Notes: generated by a model not told the origin, from the letters alone. Counted from the stretch's first letter, positions 1-8,875 are shown. The stretch: 64,000 nucleotides of DNA from Shewanella sp. SR44-3 (GCF_014163735.1 NZ_JACJDV010000001.1:186001-250000), one strand, 5' to 3'. A program made the numbers and translations.

Positions 1-257
1 GTTTGGCCCAAAATGTCATGACACACAACCCGTGCAGGAAACCAGGGGAAGTCTAAGTCACGTTTACGTTCAATAATTTGTTTCAGTGAGGCTTCAAGGG
101 CCTCTGGCGGGCAGCGGCGCACTAAGTTTTCGGCATACACGCGGGAGCAATAAGGCAAAGTGGCGAATGCGCCGGGAGAAATGGCGTCGACTGCCTCACG
201 GGTATCAAAAAAATCTAACTTAGTGCCGGGTAACGGCTTGCGGTATGACGAATTCAT
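1..257 (-). CDS. acnD: 2-methylcitrate dehydratase AcnD (N-terminal part, runs off the window)
   Basis: Fe-S dependent 2-methylcitrate dehydratase of the aconitase family, which with PrpF replaces PrpD in the methylcitrate cycle of propionate breakdown. Only the first 85 or so codons are present. They begin MNSSYRKPLPGTKLDFFD and contain ENLVRRC and RKRDLDFPWFPARVVCHD, which match my recollection of AcnD N-termini. The start is the ATG at 257-255. It is the last visible gene of the prp operon, 124 bases after prpC, with a strong hairpin in that gap. The catalytic cysteines lie beyond the window edge. The identification is secure by sequence and context. Confidence 0.9.
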   Translation of the reverse strand, partial: MNSSYRKPLPGTKLDFFDTREAVDAISPGAFATLPYCSRVYAENLVRRCPPEALEASLKQIIERKRDLDFPWFPARVVCHDILGQ

Positions 258-300
258 AACTTAATCCATAAGCAATTTAACAAGATAAAACAGTGCGATA

Positions 301-330
301 AATGACGAGGCAACGGATTACCTCGTCATT
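301..330 (-). promoter_or_regulatory. intercistronic hairpin between prpC and acnD
   Basis: A perfect 10-bp stem (AATGACGAGG / CCTCGTCATT) encloses a 10-base loop. No uninterrupted T run follows on the minus strand, so it is more likely an mRNA processing or stability element, or a weak attenuator, than a full terminator. It could set different levels of PrpC and AcnD. Confidence 0.5.
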
Positions 331-381
331 GGCACTCTCTTTATGTTTCAAGTGATAGCTTGGAACATGGGTTGTTGCTGG

Positions 382-1506
382 CTATCTCTGTGCGATAGGC
401 GCCACTTTACGCGGCTCTGGGCCCGTGTAATCGGCACTTGGACGGATAATGCGGTTATTGCTGCGCTGCTCCATCACGTGGGCCGCCCAACCTGTTACCC
501 GTGAACATACAAAAATGGGGGTAAATAACTTGGTGGGAATGCCCATAAAGTGATACGCAGAGGCGTGGAAGAAATCGGCGTTACAGAAGAGTTTCTTGGT
601 GTCCCACATAAATTCTTCACAGGCAACCGAAATGTCATACAGTGAGGTATCGCCATTTTCTTTAGCCAGCTTTTCAGACCAGGCTTTGATGATGACGTTG
701 CGGGGATCCGAATCTCGATAAATCGCATGACCAAAGCCCATGATTTTCTCTTTACGCTCAAGCATGGCCGCCATTTGTACTTTGGCATCTTCTGGCGAGC
801 TGAATTTTTGGATCATCTCCATCGCCGCTTCGTTTGCGCCGCCATGGAGTGGACCGCGAAGTGAGCCGATAGCGCCAGTGACGCATGAGAACATGTCAGA
901 TAACGTCGATGCACACACACGAGCGGTGAAGGTTGATGCGTTAAATTCATGCTCTGCATACAAAATTAATGACACGTCCATGACACGTCTGTGCTGATCA
1001 GAAGGTGTCTTACCGTTAAGCAGCTTTAGGAAGTGACCACCGATAGAGGCCTCATCTGTGGTGCACTCGATGTCTACGCCTTCATGGCTGAAACGGTACC
1101 AATAACACATGATGGCAGGGAACGCCGCCAATAAACGGTTAGCCGCTTTTGTCTGGGCACTAAAATCCGTTTCTGGTTCGATATTACCTAAAAAGGAGCA
1201 AGCGGTGCGCATCACATCCATTGGATGGGCTGAAGCTGGAATAAGCTTAAGCACTTGCTTAAGTGCATCAGGCAAGTCGCGCATGGCGGTTAATTCGCTC
1301 TGGTAAACATCAAGCTGGGCTTTTGTTGGTAGCTCGCCATTGAACAGCAAGTAGGCCACTTCTTCAAACGTCGCGTTATCGGCTAAATCTGCCACGTCAT
1401 AACCGCAATAAGTAAGGCCTGAACCTGATTTGCCCACAGTGCACAAGGCCGTTTCCCCTGCGCTTTGACCACGAAGACCTGCGCCCGCTAATTTTTTATC
1501 TACCAT
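382..1506 (-). CDS. prpC: 2-methylcitrate synthase PrpC
   Basis: Condenses propionyl-CoA with oxaloacetate to 2-methylcitrate, the first committed step of the methylcitrate cycle. It is a 374-aa protein of the citrate synthase fold. The catalytic triad is visible as His221 in GPLHGG, His260 in GFGHAIYR and Asp311 in NADFF. The length fits PrpC (about 370-390) rather than GltA (about 430). It starts at ATG 1506 with AAGGAAGC upstream as the ribosome site. It lies 104 bases after prpB in the same operon; the gap holds an 18-bp palindrome. Confidence 0.96.
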   Translation of the reverse strand: MVDKKLAGAGLRGQSAGETALCTVGKSGSGLTYCGYDVADLADNATFEEVAYLLFNGELPTKAQLDVYQSELTAMRDLPDALKQVLKLIPASAHPMDVMRTACSFLGNIEPETDFSAQTKAANRLLAAFPAIMCYWYRFSHEGVDIECTTDEASIGGHFLKLLNGKTPSDQHRRVMDVSLILYAEHEFNASTFTARVCASTLSDMFSCVTGAIGSLRGPLHGGANEAAMEMIQKFSSPEDAKVQMAAMLERKEKIMGFGHAIYRDSDPRNVIIKAWSEKLAKENGDTSLYDISVACEEFMWDTKKLFCNADFFHASAYHFMGIPTKLFTPIFVCSRVTGWAAHVMEQRSNNRIIRPSADYTGPEPRKVAPIAQR

Positions 1507-1529
1507 GATAGCTTCCTTTTTTTAGATCA

Positions 1530-1547
1530 CGGCCACTTAAGTGGCCG
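1530..1547 (-). promoter_or_regulatory. palindrome in the prpC leader
   Basis: CGGCCACTTAAGTGGCCG is a perfect 18-bp palindrome just upstream of the prpC ribosome-binding site (AAGGAAGC). In mRNA it could form a hairpin controlling prpC translation or transcript stability. No T run follows it on the minus strand except the A-rich ribosome site, so it is not a terminator. Confidence 0.4.
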
Positions 1548-1610
1548 CGACGTGTAGGGTGAATGTTGATTCTTATTATTTATCTTTCAATCTTTGCTTA
1601 AGCTAATGAT

Positions 1611-2489
1611 TTACTTATTTTTTCCTTCAGCAAACAAGCTGTCTAACTTTTGTTCGTACTCGTGATAGCCCAAATAATCGTACAAGTCCATGCGGGTCTG
1701 CATGCTGTCGACCACGGCTTTTTGATCGCCCTGCTCAAGAATAGACTGATACACCATTTCTGCCGCCTTGTTCATGGCGCGAAACGCACTCAAAGGATAA
1801 AGCACCATGCTTACGCCCCACTCGCCCAACTCTTTTTTGTTCCAAAGCTCAGTTTGGCCAAACTCGGTAATGTTCGCCAAAATCGGCACATCTAAGGCTT
1901 CAGCAAAGGCGCGATAATGAGCTTCTGTTTTAATGGCTTCGGCAAAAATACCGTCGGCGCCAGCTGCCACATAGGCTTTAGCACGGGCAATGGCGGCCTC
2001 CAATCCTTCTTGAGCGAAGGCGTCAGTGCGCGCCATGATGAAAAAATCAGGATCTGTGCGCGCATCCACGGCCGCCTTAATGCGGTCAACCATTTCCTCT
2101 ACTGAAACGATTTCTTTATTAGGTCTGTGACCGCAACGCTTTTGCGCCACTTGATCTTCCATGTGCACCGCCGCAGCGCCCGCTTTTTCCATGTCGCGCA
2201 CGGTTTTAGCGATATTAAACGCGCCGCCCCAACCTGTGTCGATATCCACCAATAATGGTAAATCGCAGGCTGCAGTGATGCGCTGCACATCCACTAACAC
2301 ATCGTTAAGGGAGGTCATGCCAAGATCAGGCAAACCGTATGAAGCGTTAGCCACGCCGCCACCACTTAAATAAATGGCTTTATGGCCCACTTTTTTCGCC
2401 ATAATCGCGCTGTACGCATTGATGGTGCCTAAAATTTGCAGTGGCTTATTGTCGGCTAATGCCTGACGGAATTTTTTACCTGCGCTCAT
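1611..2489 (-). CDS. prpB: methylisocitrate lyase PrpB
   Basis: Cleaves 2-methylisocitrate to succinate and pyruvate, the last step of the methylcitrate cycle. It is 292 aa, the usual PrpB length. The isocitrate-lyase family signature KRCGH is at residues 117-121, and the metal-binding aspartates are in [10 protein letters not shown] (about 81-90). MEDQ at about 109-112 and ARTDA near 157 also fit the family. It begins 43 bases after the GntR regulator gene, so both are probably on one transcript. Confidence 0.96.
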   Translation of the reverse strand: MSAGKKFRQALADNKPLQILGTINAYSAIMAKKVGHKAIYLSGGGVANASYGLPDLGMTSLNDVLVDVQRITAACDLPLLVDIDTGWGGAFNIAKTVRDMEKAGAAAVHMEDQVAQKRCGHRPNKEIVSVEEMVDRIKAAVDARTDPDFFIMARTDAFAQEGLEAAIARAKAYVAAGADGIFAEAIKTEAHYRAFAEALDVPILANITEFGQTELWNKKELGEWGVSMVLYPLSAFRAMNKAAEMVYQSILEQGDQKAVVDSMQTRMDLYDYLGYHEYEQKLDSLFAEGKNK

Positions 2490-2532
2490 GGTGTTCCCTC
2501 ATCAGTCTGGTGTATATAAATGTCATGCTGGC

Positions 2533-3189
2533 TTATGCCAACTTGGTTTCAATATTGTGTTTTGAATACATTATGTGGCGCCGCATCAAAATTTCGGCTA
2601 ATTCTTCATCGCGGTTACTAATGGCCTGCACTATATGTTTGTGCTCATCAAATGCGGTGGTCACTCGCGGCCCCGCCATCCCAAGTTGCACCCGATACAT
2701 GCGCACTAGGTGATAAATGCCATCAAATAGCAGTGCAATCAGGTGTTTATTCTTACTGCCTAGGATAATGCGATAATGAAAGTCCACGTCTCCCGCTTCT
2801 TGGTAATAGGACTCGCCGCCTTTGACTTCATCAAAATGGCGAGTTAATAAAGCGCTCAATTCATTGATTTCTTCTAAGGTCATGTTTTTAGCCGCAAGCC
2901 TTGCTGCCATGCCTTCTAAGGATTCACGCACTTCATAGAGCTGCGCCAACCCTTCGGAGGTTAAGGCCACCACCCTAGCGCCCACATTGGCTTTACGCTC
3001 AACGATGTGGCACGACTCTAAACGATTAATGGCTTCACGGATCACGGCGCGGCTGACACCGTATTTTGTCGACAACTCAGTCTCGCTGAGCTTAGCGCCA
3101 GCCAGAATACGTCCTTCGACAATATCATCTCGAAGAAGAATAAAGGTTTTATCTGCTGTTGTGATCGGTGCTTGTGAATGGAATGTCAT
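2533..3189 (-). CDS. prpR: GntR-family (FadR/FCD subfamily) regulator of the prp operon
   Basis: A 218-aa transcription factor. The N-terminal winged helix includes STKYGVSRAVIREAINRLES (about 42-61), followed by an all-helical FCD effector domain from about residue 85 with the His/Asp/Arg residues typical of metal/acid binding. It is the first gene of the prp operon, so it is probably autoregulated. Operators TTGTCGACAA flank its promoter, and a third copy lies in its own HTH codons. Induction by a methylcitrate-cycle intermediate is an inference. The symbol follows usage for GntR-type prp regulators; it is unrelated to the sigma54-type PrpR of enterics. Confidence 0.88.
   Translation of the reverse strand: MTFHSQAPITTADKTFILLRDDIVEGRILAGAKLSETELSTKYGVSRAVIREAINRLESCHIVERKANVGARVVALTSEGLAQLYEVRESLEGMAARLAAKNMTLEEINELSALLTRHFDEVKGGESYYQEAGDVDFHYRIILGSKNKHLIALLFDGIYHLVRMYRVQLGMAGPRVTTAFDEHKHIVQAISNRDEELAEILMRRHIMYSKHNIETKLA
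3066..3075. promoter_or_regulatory. third TTGTCGACAA site, inside the regulator gene
   Basis: A perfect 10-bp copy of the prp operator falls within the codons for Leu-Ser-Thr in the helix-turn-helix of the GntR regulator. Its centre is 148 bp from operator 1 and 200 bp from operator 2. It may be an auxiliary downstream operator or roadblock, or chance constrained by coding. Confidence 0.45.
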
Positions 3190-3213
3190 TTGATAAGCAA
3201 TATATTAACAAGG

Positions 3214-3223
3214 TTGTCGACAA
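3214..3223. promoter_or_regulatory. prp operator 1 (TTGTCGACAA)
   Basis: A perfect palindrome covering the predicted transcription start and touching the -10 hexamer. A repressor bound here would block RNA polymerase. It matches the GntR-type operator I associate with prp genes in Shewanella. Confidence 0.75.
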
Positions 3224-3250
3224 TGTAGCGCCATTTATGCCAATGGTCAA
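3222..3250 (-). promoter_or_regulatory. sigma70 promoter of the prp operon
   Basis: On the minus strand the -35 is TTGACC (3250-3245), the spacer is 17 bases, and the -10 is TACATT (3227-3222). Transcription should start near 3215, about 25 bases before the regulator ATG at 3189. Operator 1 overlaps the start point and operator 2 lies just upstream of the -35. Confidence 0.65.
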
Positions 3251-3265
3251 TAAATTACCGGAAGA

Positions 3266-3275
3266 TTGTCGACAA
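3266..3275. promoter_or_regulatory. prp operator 2 (TTGTCGACAA)
   Basis: Second perfect copy. Its centre is 52 bp from operator 1, close to five helical turns, so two regulator dimers would sit on the same DNA face on either side of the promoter. That geometry favours cooperative binding or a small loop. Confidence 0.7.
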
Positions 3276-3397
3276 AGATGATATTTTAATGAGGGATATC
3301 CTATGAGGGATGAGTGCTACAGTTTCAAATTCACTCAGCAGATGGCAGTTAGGTGCTCATTTTTGGCTGTATAAGGCAATAATCGTTATAAAGTATT

Positions 3398-4105
3398 TTA
3401 AAGGAACTGCAGATTACCTAGGGCATCAAAATTTAAGTAAAGGCCGGCAGTTTGAGGATTTGGTTCATAGAGAAATGGCACATAACCTAAAAATTCACCT
3501 TGCATCACCTGCTGAAGGCTATCAAGGTTATCATGGATACAAGCCATATCTTTATCCACTTGATTAGCCACCCAGCCGACAATCTTAAGCCCATCATTGA
3601 GAATCGCCTCCTGGGTGAGTAAGGCATGGTTCAAACACCCCAGCTTCATGCCCACCACAAGGATGATCCCAAGCCCATTTTGATCCTGTTGCACCTTGGT
3701 ATTCCAGTGCTGAGCAAGTTCTGACAAATAGCGCCCTTCTCCTAAAGGTAAACGCCAGCCTCCTGCGCCTTCAATCAAAGCAAAATCAGCACCCTTAAGC
3801 TGTGTCCATGGCATAGCTGCATCAATGGCATCAAGCGTAAGGCTGATACCAGCGTGTTTTGCCGCTATATGAGGGGCTATGGCGGGTTCAAAAGCGATGG
3901 GATTAATCTCCTCATAACTGAGCCCCATGTTTGATTGAGCCATTAACTGCAGTGCATCTGAGTTTCTAAGTCCATCGGCGGTTTGCATGCAGCCAGAGGC
4001 TATAGGTTTAAGCCCGGTTTTTTGGCCACTTGCTAATGATAACAATGCGGCGGACACTAAAGTTTTACCGCAGTCTGTGTCTGTACCTGTTACGAAAAAT
4101 ACCAT
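3398..4105 (-). CDS. bioD: dethiobiotin synthetase BioD
   Basis: ATP-dependent carboxylation and ring closure of 7,8-diaminopelargonic acid to dethiobiotin. It is 235 aa. The family P-loop is seen at the N-terminus as TGTDTDCGKT (about 6-15), and LIEGAGGWRLPL (about 110-121) is the second nucleotide/substrate motif. It is the last gene of the bioBFCD operon, 25 bases after bioC. About 200 bases with no recognisable terminator separate its stop from the prp promoter. Confidence 0.95.
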   Translation of the reverse strand: MVFFVTGTDTDCGKTLVSAALLSLASGQKTGLKPIASGCMQTADGLRNSDALQLMAQSNMGLSYEEINPIAFEPAIAPHIAAKHAGISLTLDAIDAAMPWTQLKGADFALIEGAGGWRLPLGEGRYLSELAQHWNTKVQQDQNGLGIILVVGMKLGCLNHALLTQEAILNDGLKIVGWVANQVDKDMACIHDNLDSLQQVMQGEFLGYVPFLYEPNPQTAGLYLNFDALGNLQFL

Positions 4106-4130
4106 GTGGTGATCCCAATTATTCTGCCTG

Positions 4131-5054
4131 CTAGGCTAATTTAAGCCTCAAATAGGCAATCTGGTAAGTCAGAGGTAAGCCTTGTTCTGTGCGCATGGTT
4201 TCAGCAAGTTTAAGTCTACGCTGCCATTGGCTTTTAGACATTACTGCTGTGGAGTTTAATAGCAAATCAGCTCGAGTAGTCTCTCCTGGTAAGGTGTGGC
4301 TAGCAAGCTTGCTTTGGGCTGATGCGCCAACTCCTTTAATGGAATACAGCATGCTGCGTAAATCATTGAAATAGACTTGGGTTTGTTCAATACTCGCATC
4401 TAGCACTTGCCAAGTCTTTGCCGTTAAATCATGGGATTGAGATTGCTTAACGCGATCATTTTCTGTTTGATTAATGCCAGTAACAGCCTTAATGATTTCA
4501 GCTAAGCTCATGAAGCTATTAGTTCTAAAACCTAGGGCCTCAAGCTCAGGTAAACTGCCTGCCGCCACTATGCTGAGATGACACTCAGCGCCGCGAACCG
4601 ACACACGGGCAAGTTCCGCTGCGGCGCGCGGTAAGTCCGTGCACCACTGCAATGCTAAGTTTGAATAGAGACTGTCAACAGCATCATCATCGAGTGTTAT
4701 ACGCTGCACATCGCAGCACACTGTGTGATAATCCTTAAAACGCGCACTTAAAGTCTCTAACATCCCTTGAGCGATATCCAAGGCGATGACTTGTTTTATA
4801 TCACTAAATGCTGCAAAGCAGGTCCCAGGACCGGCGCCCACATCCAACAAACGGCCTGATAAATTCGCGTTTTTTTGTAAGCGAATTGCGGTTAATCGCT
4901 GCAGCACATCATGCTGTTTATAGTGCTTAGCGGCCTTTGAAAAACACTCAATATGGGGCAAAGCCTGTGAACTGGCTTGCCCGCAGACTTGTGAGCTAGC
5001 TTGTAAAGGAACAGCTGAATCACCCATAACTGCAACACCTGGTTTAACCGTCAT
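4131..5054 (-). CDS. bioC: malonyl-ACP O-methyltransferase BioC
   Basis: SAM-dependent enzyme that methylates malonyl-ACP so the fatty acid machinery can build the pimeloyl chain of biotin. The SAM motif LLDVGAGPG is near residue 70, and motif II/III (SNLALQWC) follows. I start it at the ATG at 5054, which overlaps the bioF stop (TGATG), giving 307 aa; an in-frame ATG eight codons upstream would lie inside bioF. The N-terminal 30-odd residues before the fold are longer than usual and carry an ASSQ repeat. Confidence 0.9.
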   Translation of the reverse strand: MTVKPGVAVMGDSAVPLQASSQVCGQASSQALPHIECFSKAAKHYKQHDVLQRLTAIRLQKNANLSGRLLDVGAGPGTCFAAFSDIKQVIALDIAQGMLETLSARFKDYHTVCCDVQRITLDDDAVDSLYSNLALQWCTDLPRAAAELARVSVRGAECHLSIVAAGSLPELEALGFRTNSFMSLAEIIKAVTGINQTENDRVKQSQSHDLTAKTWQVLDASIEQTQVYFNDLRSMLYSIKGVGASAQSKLASHTLPGETTRADLLLNSTAVMSKSQWQRRLKLAETMRTEQGLPLTYQIAYLRLKLA

Positions 5055-6259
5055 CACGGCGTATCCTCTAAGGCGCACTTTAGGGCGTTAACCAATGAGA
5101 TGATTTGCTCGCTACTGTGCAGTGCGCTTAGGGTGATCCTAAGCCTTGCTTGACCAAAAGGCACTGTAGGTGAGCGAATAGCCCCTACGATAAACCCCTT
5201 ATCAGCTAAGGTACTAGCGATGGCCATAGTGCGTTCATTACTACCCGTAATGATTGGCTGAATGGGGCTATTTATGACTCGCTCATGGCTGTTCATTTCA
5301 GCAGGCTCAAGGCTGCTTACTAGCTCAAGGCTGTTCATTCCACTGTCAGCGGTTTCAGAGTCAGCCATCTCACTTAGGTTTATGCCCTGCGCCTTGGCTT
5401 GTGTTCGAAACAGTAAAATATTGGCCATTAACTTTGATCTTGCTGCAGGCTGTTGGCACAAGTTAATGGCATTTAAGGCAAGATGCGCACAAGCAGGTGA
5501 CAAAGCGGTGGAATAAATGTAATGCCGTGAATTAGCCACTAAAAAATCAATCACGGTTTGTGAAGCAAGGATTGCTGCGCCTTGGCAGCCGAGGGCTTTG
5601 CCGAAGGTGACGATTTGAATATCGACCTTCTCTGCACTGATTACGCCTTGGGGCAATACCCCAAATCCGTGGGCATCATCCACAATAAGCAGACTTCCCT
5701 GTGCCTTAGCAAGGGTCGATAACGCATCAATGGGGGCGATATCCCCGTCCATACTGAAAATACTTTCTGTGACTATGGTTGAGCGAGGATAGCGAGCTAT
5801 TTGAGCAGCCGCGCTGGCTAAATCATTGTGAATAAAGCGCGCCAGTTTCGCATTGCTTGATTGAATTCCAGTAATAATGGAGGCATGGACGTATTTATCG
5901 GCGATAACCACGTCATCTTGGTTAAATAAGGCGCTCATCAAAGCACTGTTAGCGCTAAAACCTGAGCAAAACAACATCGCCGCTTCATGGCCAGTGTACT
6001 GACACAAGCTTTGCTCAAGCTCAACATGGGCTTTTGAGTAGCCACTCACCAAAGGTGATGCCTTGCTGCCAACCCCATAGTGCAGTGCGCCTTCATAGAG
6101 GGCATTAGCTTGTGCCTCACTTGATGCAAGCCCAAGGTAGTCATTATGGCTAAAATCGATAGCGTGATTGCTATTAGCAAGTCTGCGTTTACGTAACAGG
6201 CCTTGCTGTTCAAGACCTTGCATTTGCAGGCGCATTTTATCCATCAGAGGATGGCTCAT
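5054..6259 (-). CDS. bioF: 8-amino-7-oxononanoate synthase BioF
   Basis: PLP enzyme that condenses pimeloyl-ACP with alanine. The PLP lysine is Lys221 in TFGKALG, and VDDAHGFGVL (about 193-202) holds the cofactor Asp/His. At 401 aa it is longer than the usual 385 or so. The excess is a polar, Glu/Ser/Met-rich insertion at about 296-330, just before SPIQPIITG, probably a surface loop. The stop shares one base with the bioC start, which implies translational coupling. Confidence 0.94.
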   Translation of the reverse strand: MSHPLMDKMRLQMQGLEQQGLLRKRRLANSNHAIDFSHNDYLGLASSEAQANALYEGALHYGVGSKASPLVSGYSKAHVELEQSLCQYTGHEAAMLFCSGFSANSALMSALFNQDDVVIADKYVHASIITGIQSSNAKLARFIHNDLASAAAQIARYPRSTIVTESIFSMDGDIAPIDALSTLAKAQGSLLIVDDAHGFGVLPQGVISAEKVDIQIVTFGKALGCQGAAILASQTVIDFLVANSRHYIYSTALSPACAHLALNAINLCQQPAARSKLMANILLFRTQAKAQGINLSEMADSETADSGMNSLELVSSLEPAEMNSHERVINSPIQPIITGSNERTMAIASTLADKGFIVGAIRSPTVPFGQARLRITLSALHSSEQIISLVNALKCALEDTP

Positions 6260-6353
6260 GACTGTTAACCTTTTATCCTAAAACGATACCGCTATGGCCA
6301 TGCTCAAGTCTTAGCATAACTATCAATGAACCGCCTACATGCCTTAAGTTATA

Positions 6354-7433
6354 TTAAAGTGCGCCCGCATCATAAAACTGCTGAGTCGCTTTCTCATTTA
6401 AGGCACTGGCTTTTTTCAGTAGGGCTTGTTCTTCTTCCAGACTGTTTGCCTCATGGGCGACAGGGGCTGCAGGACCTTGCTCTGGACGCAGACCTAAACG
6501 CTTAAACAGGCTCATATCATCGTTTTCTTCCGGATTCGCTGTGGTCAGTAGTTTGCAACCGTAGAAAATCGAATTCGCGCCGGCAAAAAAACACATGGAT
6601 TGCAGTTCATCGCTCATGTTTTCACGCCCTGCCGATAAGCGCACCCGTGATTTTGGCATGATGATCCGTGCCACAGCGATAGTGCGCACAAATTCCAGCG
6701 GATCTAAATCATCGATTTTCTCAAACGGCGTCCCCGCCACTTTGACCAGCATGTTAATGGGTACTGAATCTGGGTGCTGTTCAAGATTGGCGAGCTGCTG
6801 CAGTAACCCCGCCCTGTCGCTTGCCTTCTCGCCCATACCAACAATGCCGCCAGAGCAGACTTTCATGCCAGAGGCGCGCACATTAGATAAGGTATCTAAA
6901 CGGCTCTGATAAGTACGGGTGGTGATAACGTCGCCATAATACTCTGGCGAGGTGTCTAAATTATGGTTGTAATAATCAAGCCCAGCGCCCGCAAGTTTTT
7001 GAGATTGCTCTGTGGACAACATGCCTAGGGTCATACAAGTCTCCAGCCCTAAGGCTTTGACATCTTTAACCATTTGAGTCAAATAGGGCATATCTCTATC
7101 ACGAGGATTACGCCAAGCTGCGCCCATGCAGAAACGTGAAGCCCCCGCCGCTTTGGCACTTTTTGCTTCGGTAAGTACTTTTTCAATTTCCAGTAAACGC
7201 TCTTTCTCAAGACCCGTATCATAGCGAGCACTTTGTGGGCAGTACTTACAATCTTCAGGGCAAGCGCCCGTCTTGATAGACAATAAACGACTGATCTGCA
7301 CTTCGTTTGGATCGAAGCTTTCACGATGAATGGTGTGCGCCTTAAACAACAAATCGTTCATAGGCAGAGCAAATAAGGCTTCGATTTCAGCTTTTTTCCA
7401 ATCATGGCGGACTTCAAACAACGACATGGACAA
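6354..7433 (-). CDS. bioB: biotin synthase BioB
   Basis: Radical SAM enzyme that inserts sulfur into dethiobiotin. The SAM-cluster cysteines are Cys58, Cys62 and Cys65 in CPEDCKYC. The other expected features are present: [12 protein letters not shown], and the Arg/Cys residues around the second cluster ([16 protein letters not shown]). It is 359 aa including an unremarkable C-terminal tail. It is the first gene of the bioBFCD operon and is read from a promoter overlapped by the BirA operator. Confidence 0.97.
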   Translation of the reverse strand: MSMSLFEVRHDWKKAEIEALFALPMNDLLFKAHTIHRESFDPNEVQISRLLSIKTGACPEDCKYCPQSARYDTGLEKERLLEIEKVLTEAKSAKAAGASRFCMGAAWRNPRDRDMPYLTQMVKDVKALGLETCMTLGMLSTEQSQKLAGAGLDYYNHNLDTSPEYYGDVITTRTYQSRLDTLSNVRASGMKVCSGGIVGMGEKASDRAGLLQQLANLEQHPDSVPINMLVKVAGTPFEKIDDLDPLEFVRTIAVARIIMPKSRVRLSAGRENMSDELQSMCFFAGANSIFYGCKLLTTANPEENDDMSLFKRLGLRPEQGPAAPVAHEANSLEEEQALLKKASALNEKATQQFYDAGAL

Positions 7434-7454
7434 CCCTTTTAATGTGTTTTTATG

Positions 7455-7483
7455 TTGGCTAGCATACCTTGAGGCCTTAGACT
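7455..7483 (+). promoter_or_regulatory. bioA promoter
   Basis: TTGGCT (7455-7460), a 17-base spacer and TAGACT (7478-7483) give a start near 7490, inside the BirA operator. This leaves a leader of about 36 bases before the bioA ATG, with no strong Shine-Dalgarno. Confidence 0.55.
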
Positions 7484-7488
7484 GTCAA
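7461..7488 (-). promoter_or_regulatory. bioB promoter
   Basis: On the minus strand a perfect -35 TTGACA (7488-7483), a 16-base spacer and the -10 TATGCT (7466-7461). The -35 lies inside the left half of the BirA operator, so one bound repressor would silence both divergent promoters. Confidence 0.65.
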
Positions 7489-7514
7489 CGCAGACCAGAT
7501 TCCAAACTTGACTA
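7482..7514. promoter_or_regulatory. BirA operator between bioB and bioA
   Basis: Half-sites CTGTCAACG (7482-7490) and ACTTGACTA (7506-7514) contain inverted GTCAA and TTGAC separated by 19 bases. This is the same geometry as the E. coli bio operator (GTAAA, 19 bases, TTTAC). The divergent context supports control by biotinyl-AMP-bound BirA; birA itself is not in the window. Confidence 0.75.
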
Positions 7515-7525
7515 GCGGTTAAAAT

Positions 7526-8875
7526 ATGAACAAATCTAAAGCCAGTGATCTCAAACTCGACCTTGCCTTCGACAGTGCCCATATTTGGCACCCTTATACT
7601 TCGATGGCCTCTCCCCTGCCAGTACAAGCCGTGGTCAGCGGTCAAGGCTGCGAGCTAACCTTAGAAGATGGCACTGTGCTCATCGACGGCACTAGCTCTT
7701 GGTGGGCCTGCGTTCATGGTTATGGCCACCCCGATATTCTCGCGGCCATGGAGCAGCAATTGCGTACTCTCAGCCATGTGATGTTTGGTGGTATCACTCA
7801 TCAGCCCGCTATCGATGTAGCCAAGCTGCTGATTGAAATGACAAGCCCAGCCCTTAGCAAGGTATTTCTCGCCGATTCTGGCTCCATTGCCGTGGAAGTG
7901 GCCATAAAAATGGCGCTGCAATATTGGCAAGGGCGACAACGCCAAGACAAACAGCGCATTATGACGGTGAAATCCGGCTACCACGGTGATACCTTCGCCG
8001 CCATGAGTGTCTGCGATCCCGACGGCGGCATGCATACTATGTTTGGCGCCAATGTCACCCAGCAGCTGTTTATGCCGGCGCCAAGATTGGGCTTTGATGC
8101 CCCCTTTAGCCTTGAGGATGAACAAGTCTTAAGGGCACAATTTGAGCAACACCACGCCCAAGTCGCCGCCGTGATCATTGAGCCGATAATGCAAGGGGCT
8201 GGTGGCATGCGCTTCTACTCCCCCGCTTATTTAACAGCCCTTCGAACCTTGTGTACTCAATTCGATGTGCTACTGATTTTAGATGAAATTGCCACAGGCT
8301 TTGGCCGTACTGGCAAGTTATTTGCCTATGAGCATGCCGATATTCAAGCCGATATTCTCTGTCTAGGTAAAGCCTTAACCGGGGGGTATATCAGCCTTGC
8401 TGCCACCCTATGCACGGATGAGGTCGCCCAAGGGATCTGTGACTCACCTGCTGGGGTATTTATGCACGGCCCCACCTTTATGGGCAATCCGCTGGCCTGC
8501 GCCGCGGCGGCAGCAAGCTTAACCTTAATTAAGCAAAACCACTGGCCCAAGCAAGTCGCCGCCATTGAGGCCCAGCTCAGATTAGAGCTTGCTGATGCCA
8601 TCGAGTATGAACAAGTCAAAGATGTACGAGTATTAGGCGCCGTTGGAGTGATAGAAATGAATCATCAAGTCAATACCGCCAAGCTCCAGCAGGCTTTCGT
8701 GGATTTAGGCGTCTGGGTGCGCCCCTTCAGTAACTTGATATACATCATGCCGCCCTACAGCATCAGTTCAGCGCAATTAAGCCAACTGACCCAGGCCATG
8801 ACGCAAGTCGCTGCCAGCATTAGCCACGAGAATCATCAGACTAAAAATGAGCCAAGCTTCATCAGCCATGGTTAG
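7526..8875 (+). CDS. bioA: adenosylmethionine-8-amino-7-oxononanoate aminotransferase BioA
   Basis: Class III PLP aminotransferase that uses SAM as amino donor to make 7,8-diaminopelargonate. It is 449 aa. The N-terminal IWHPYTSM motif is diagnostic of BioA, the PLP aspartate is in LILDEIATGFGRTG, and the PLP lysine is in CLGKALTGGY. It is divergent from bioB across a shared BirA operator. The last 20 residues or so (SHENHQTKNEPSF) are a divergent tail. It ends before a bidirectional terminator. Confidence 0.96.
   Translation: MNKSKASDLKLDLAFDSAHIWHPYTSMASPLPVQAVVSGQGCELTLEDGTVLIDGTSSWWACVHGYGHPDILAAMEQQLRTLSHVMFGGITHQPAIDVAKLLIEMTSPALSKVFLADSGSIAVEVAIKMALQYWQGRQRQDKQRIMTVKSGYHGDTFAAMSVCDPDGGMHTMFGANVTQQLFMPAPRLGFDAPFSLEDEQVLRAQFEQHHAQVAAVIIEPIMQGAGGMRFYSPAYLTALRTLCTQFDVLLILDEIATGFGRTGKLFAYEHADIQADILCLGKALTGGYISLAATLCTDEVAQGICDSPAGVFMHGPTFMGNPLACAAAAASLTLIKQNHWPKQVAAIEAQLRLELADAIEYEQVKDVRVLGAVGVIEMNHQVNTAKLQQAFVDLGVWVRPFSNLIYIMPPYSISSAQLSQLTQAMTQVAASISHENHQTKNEPSFISHG

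Noticed and set aside
3310..3567. Plus-strand open frame of 85 codons overlapping the end of bioD
   Set aside because: No family resemblance, and mostly antisense to bioD; treated as a shadow frame.
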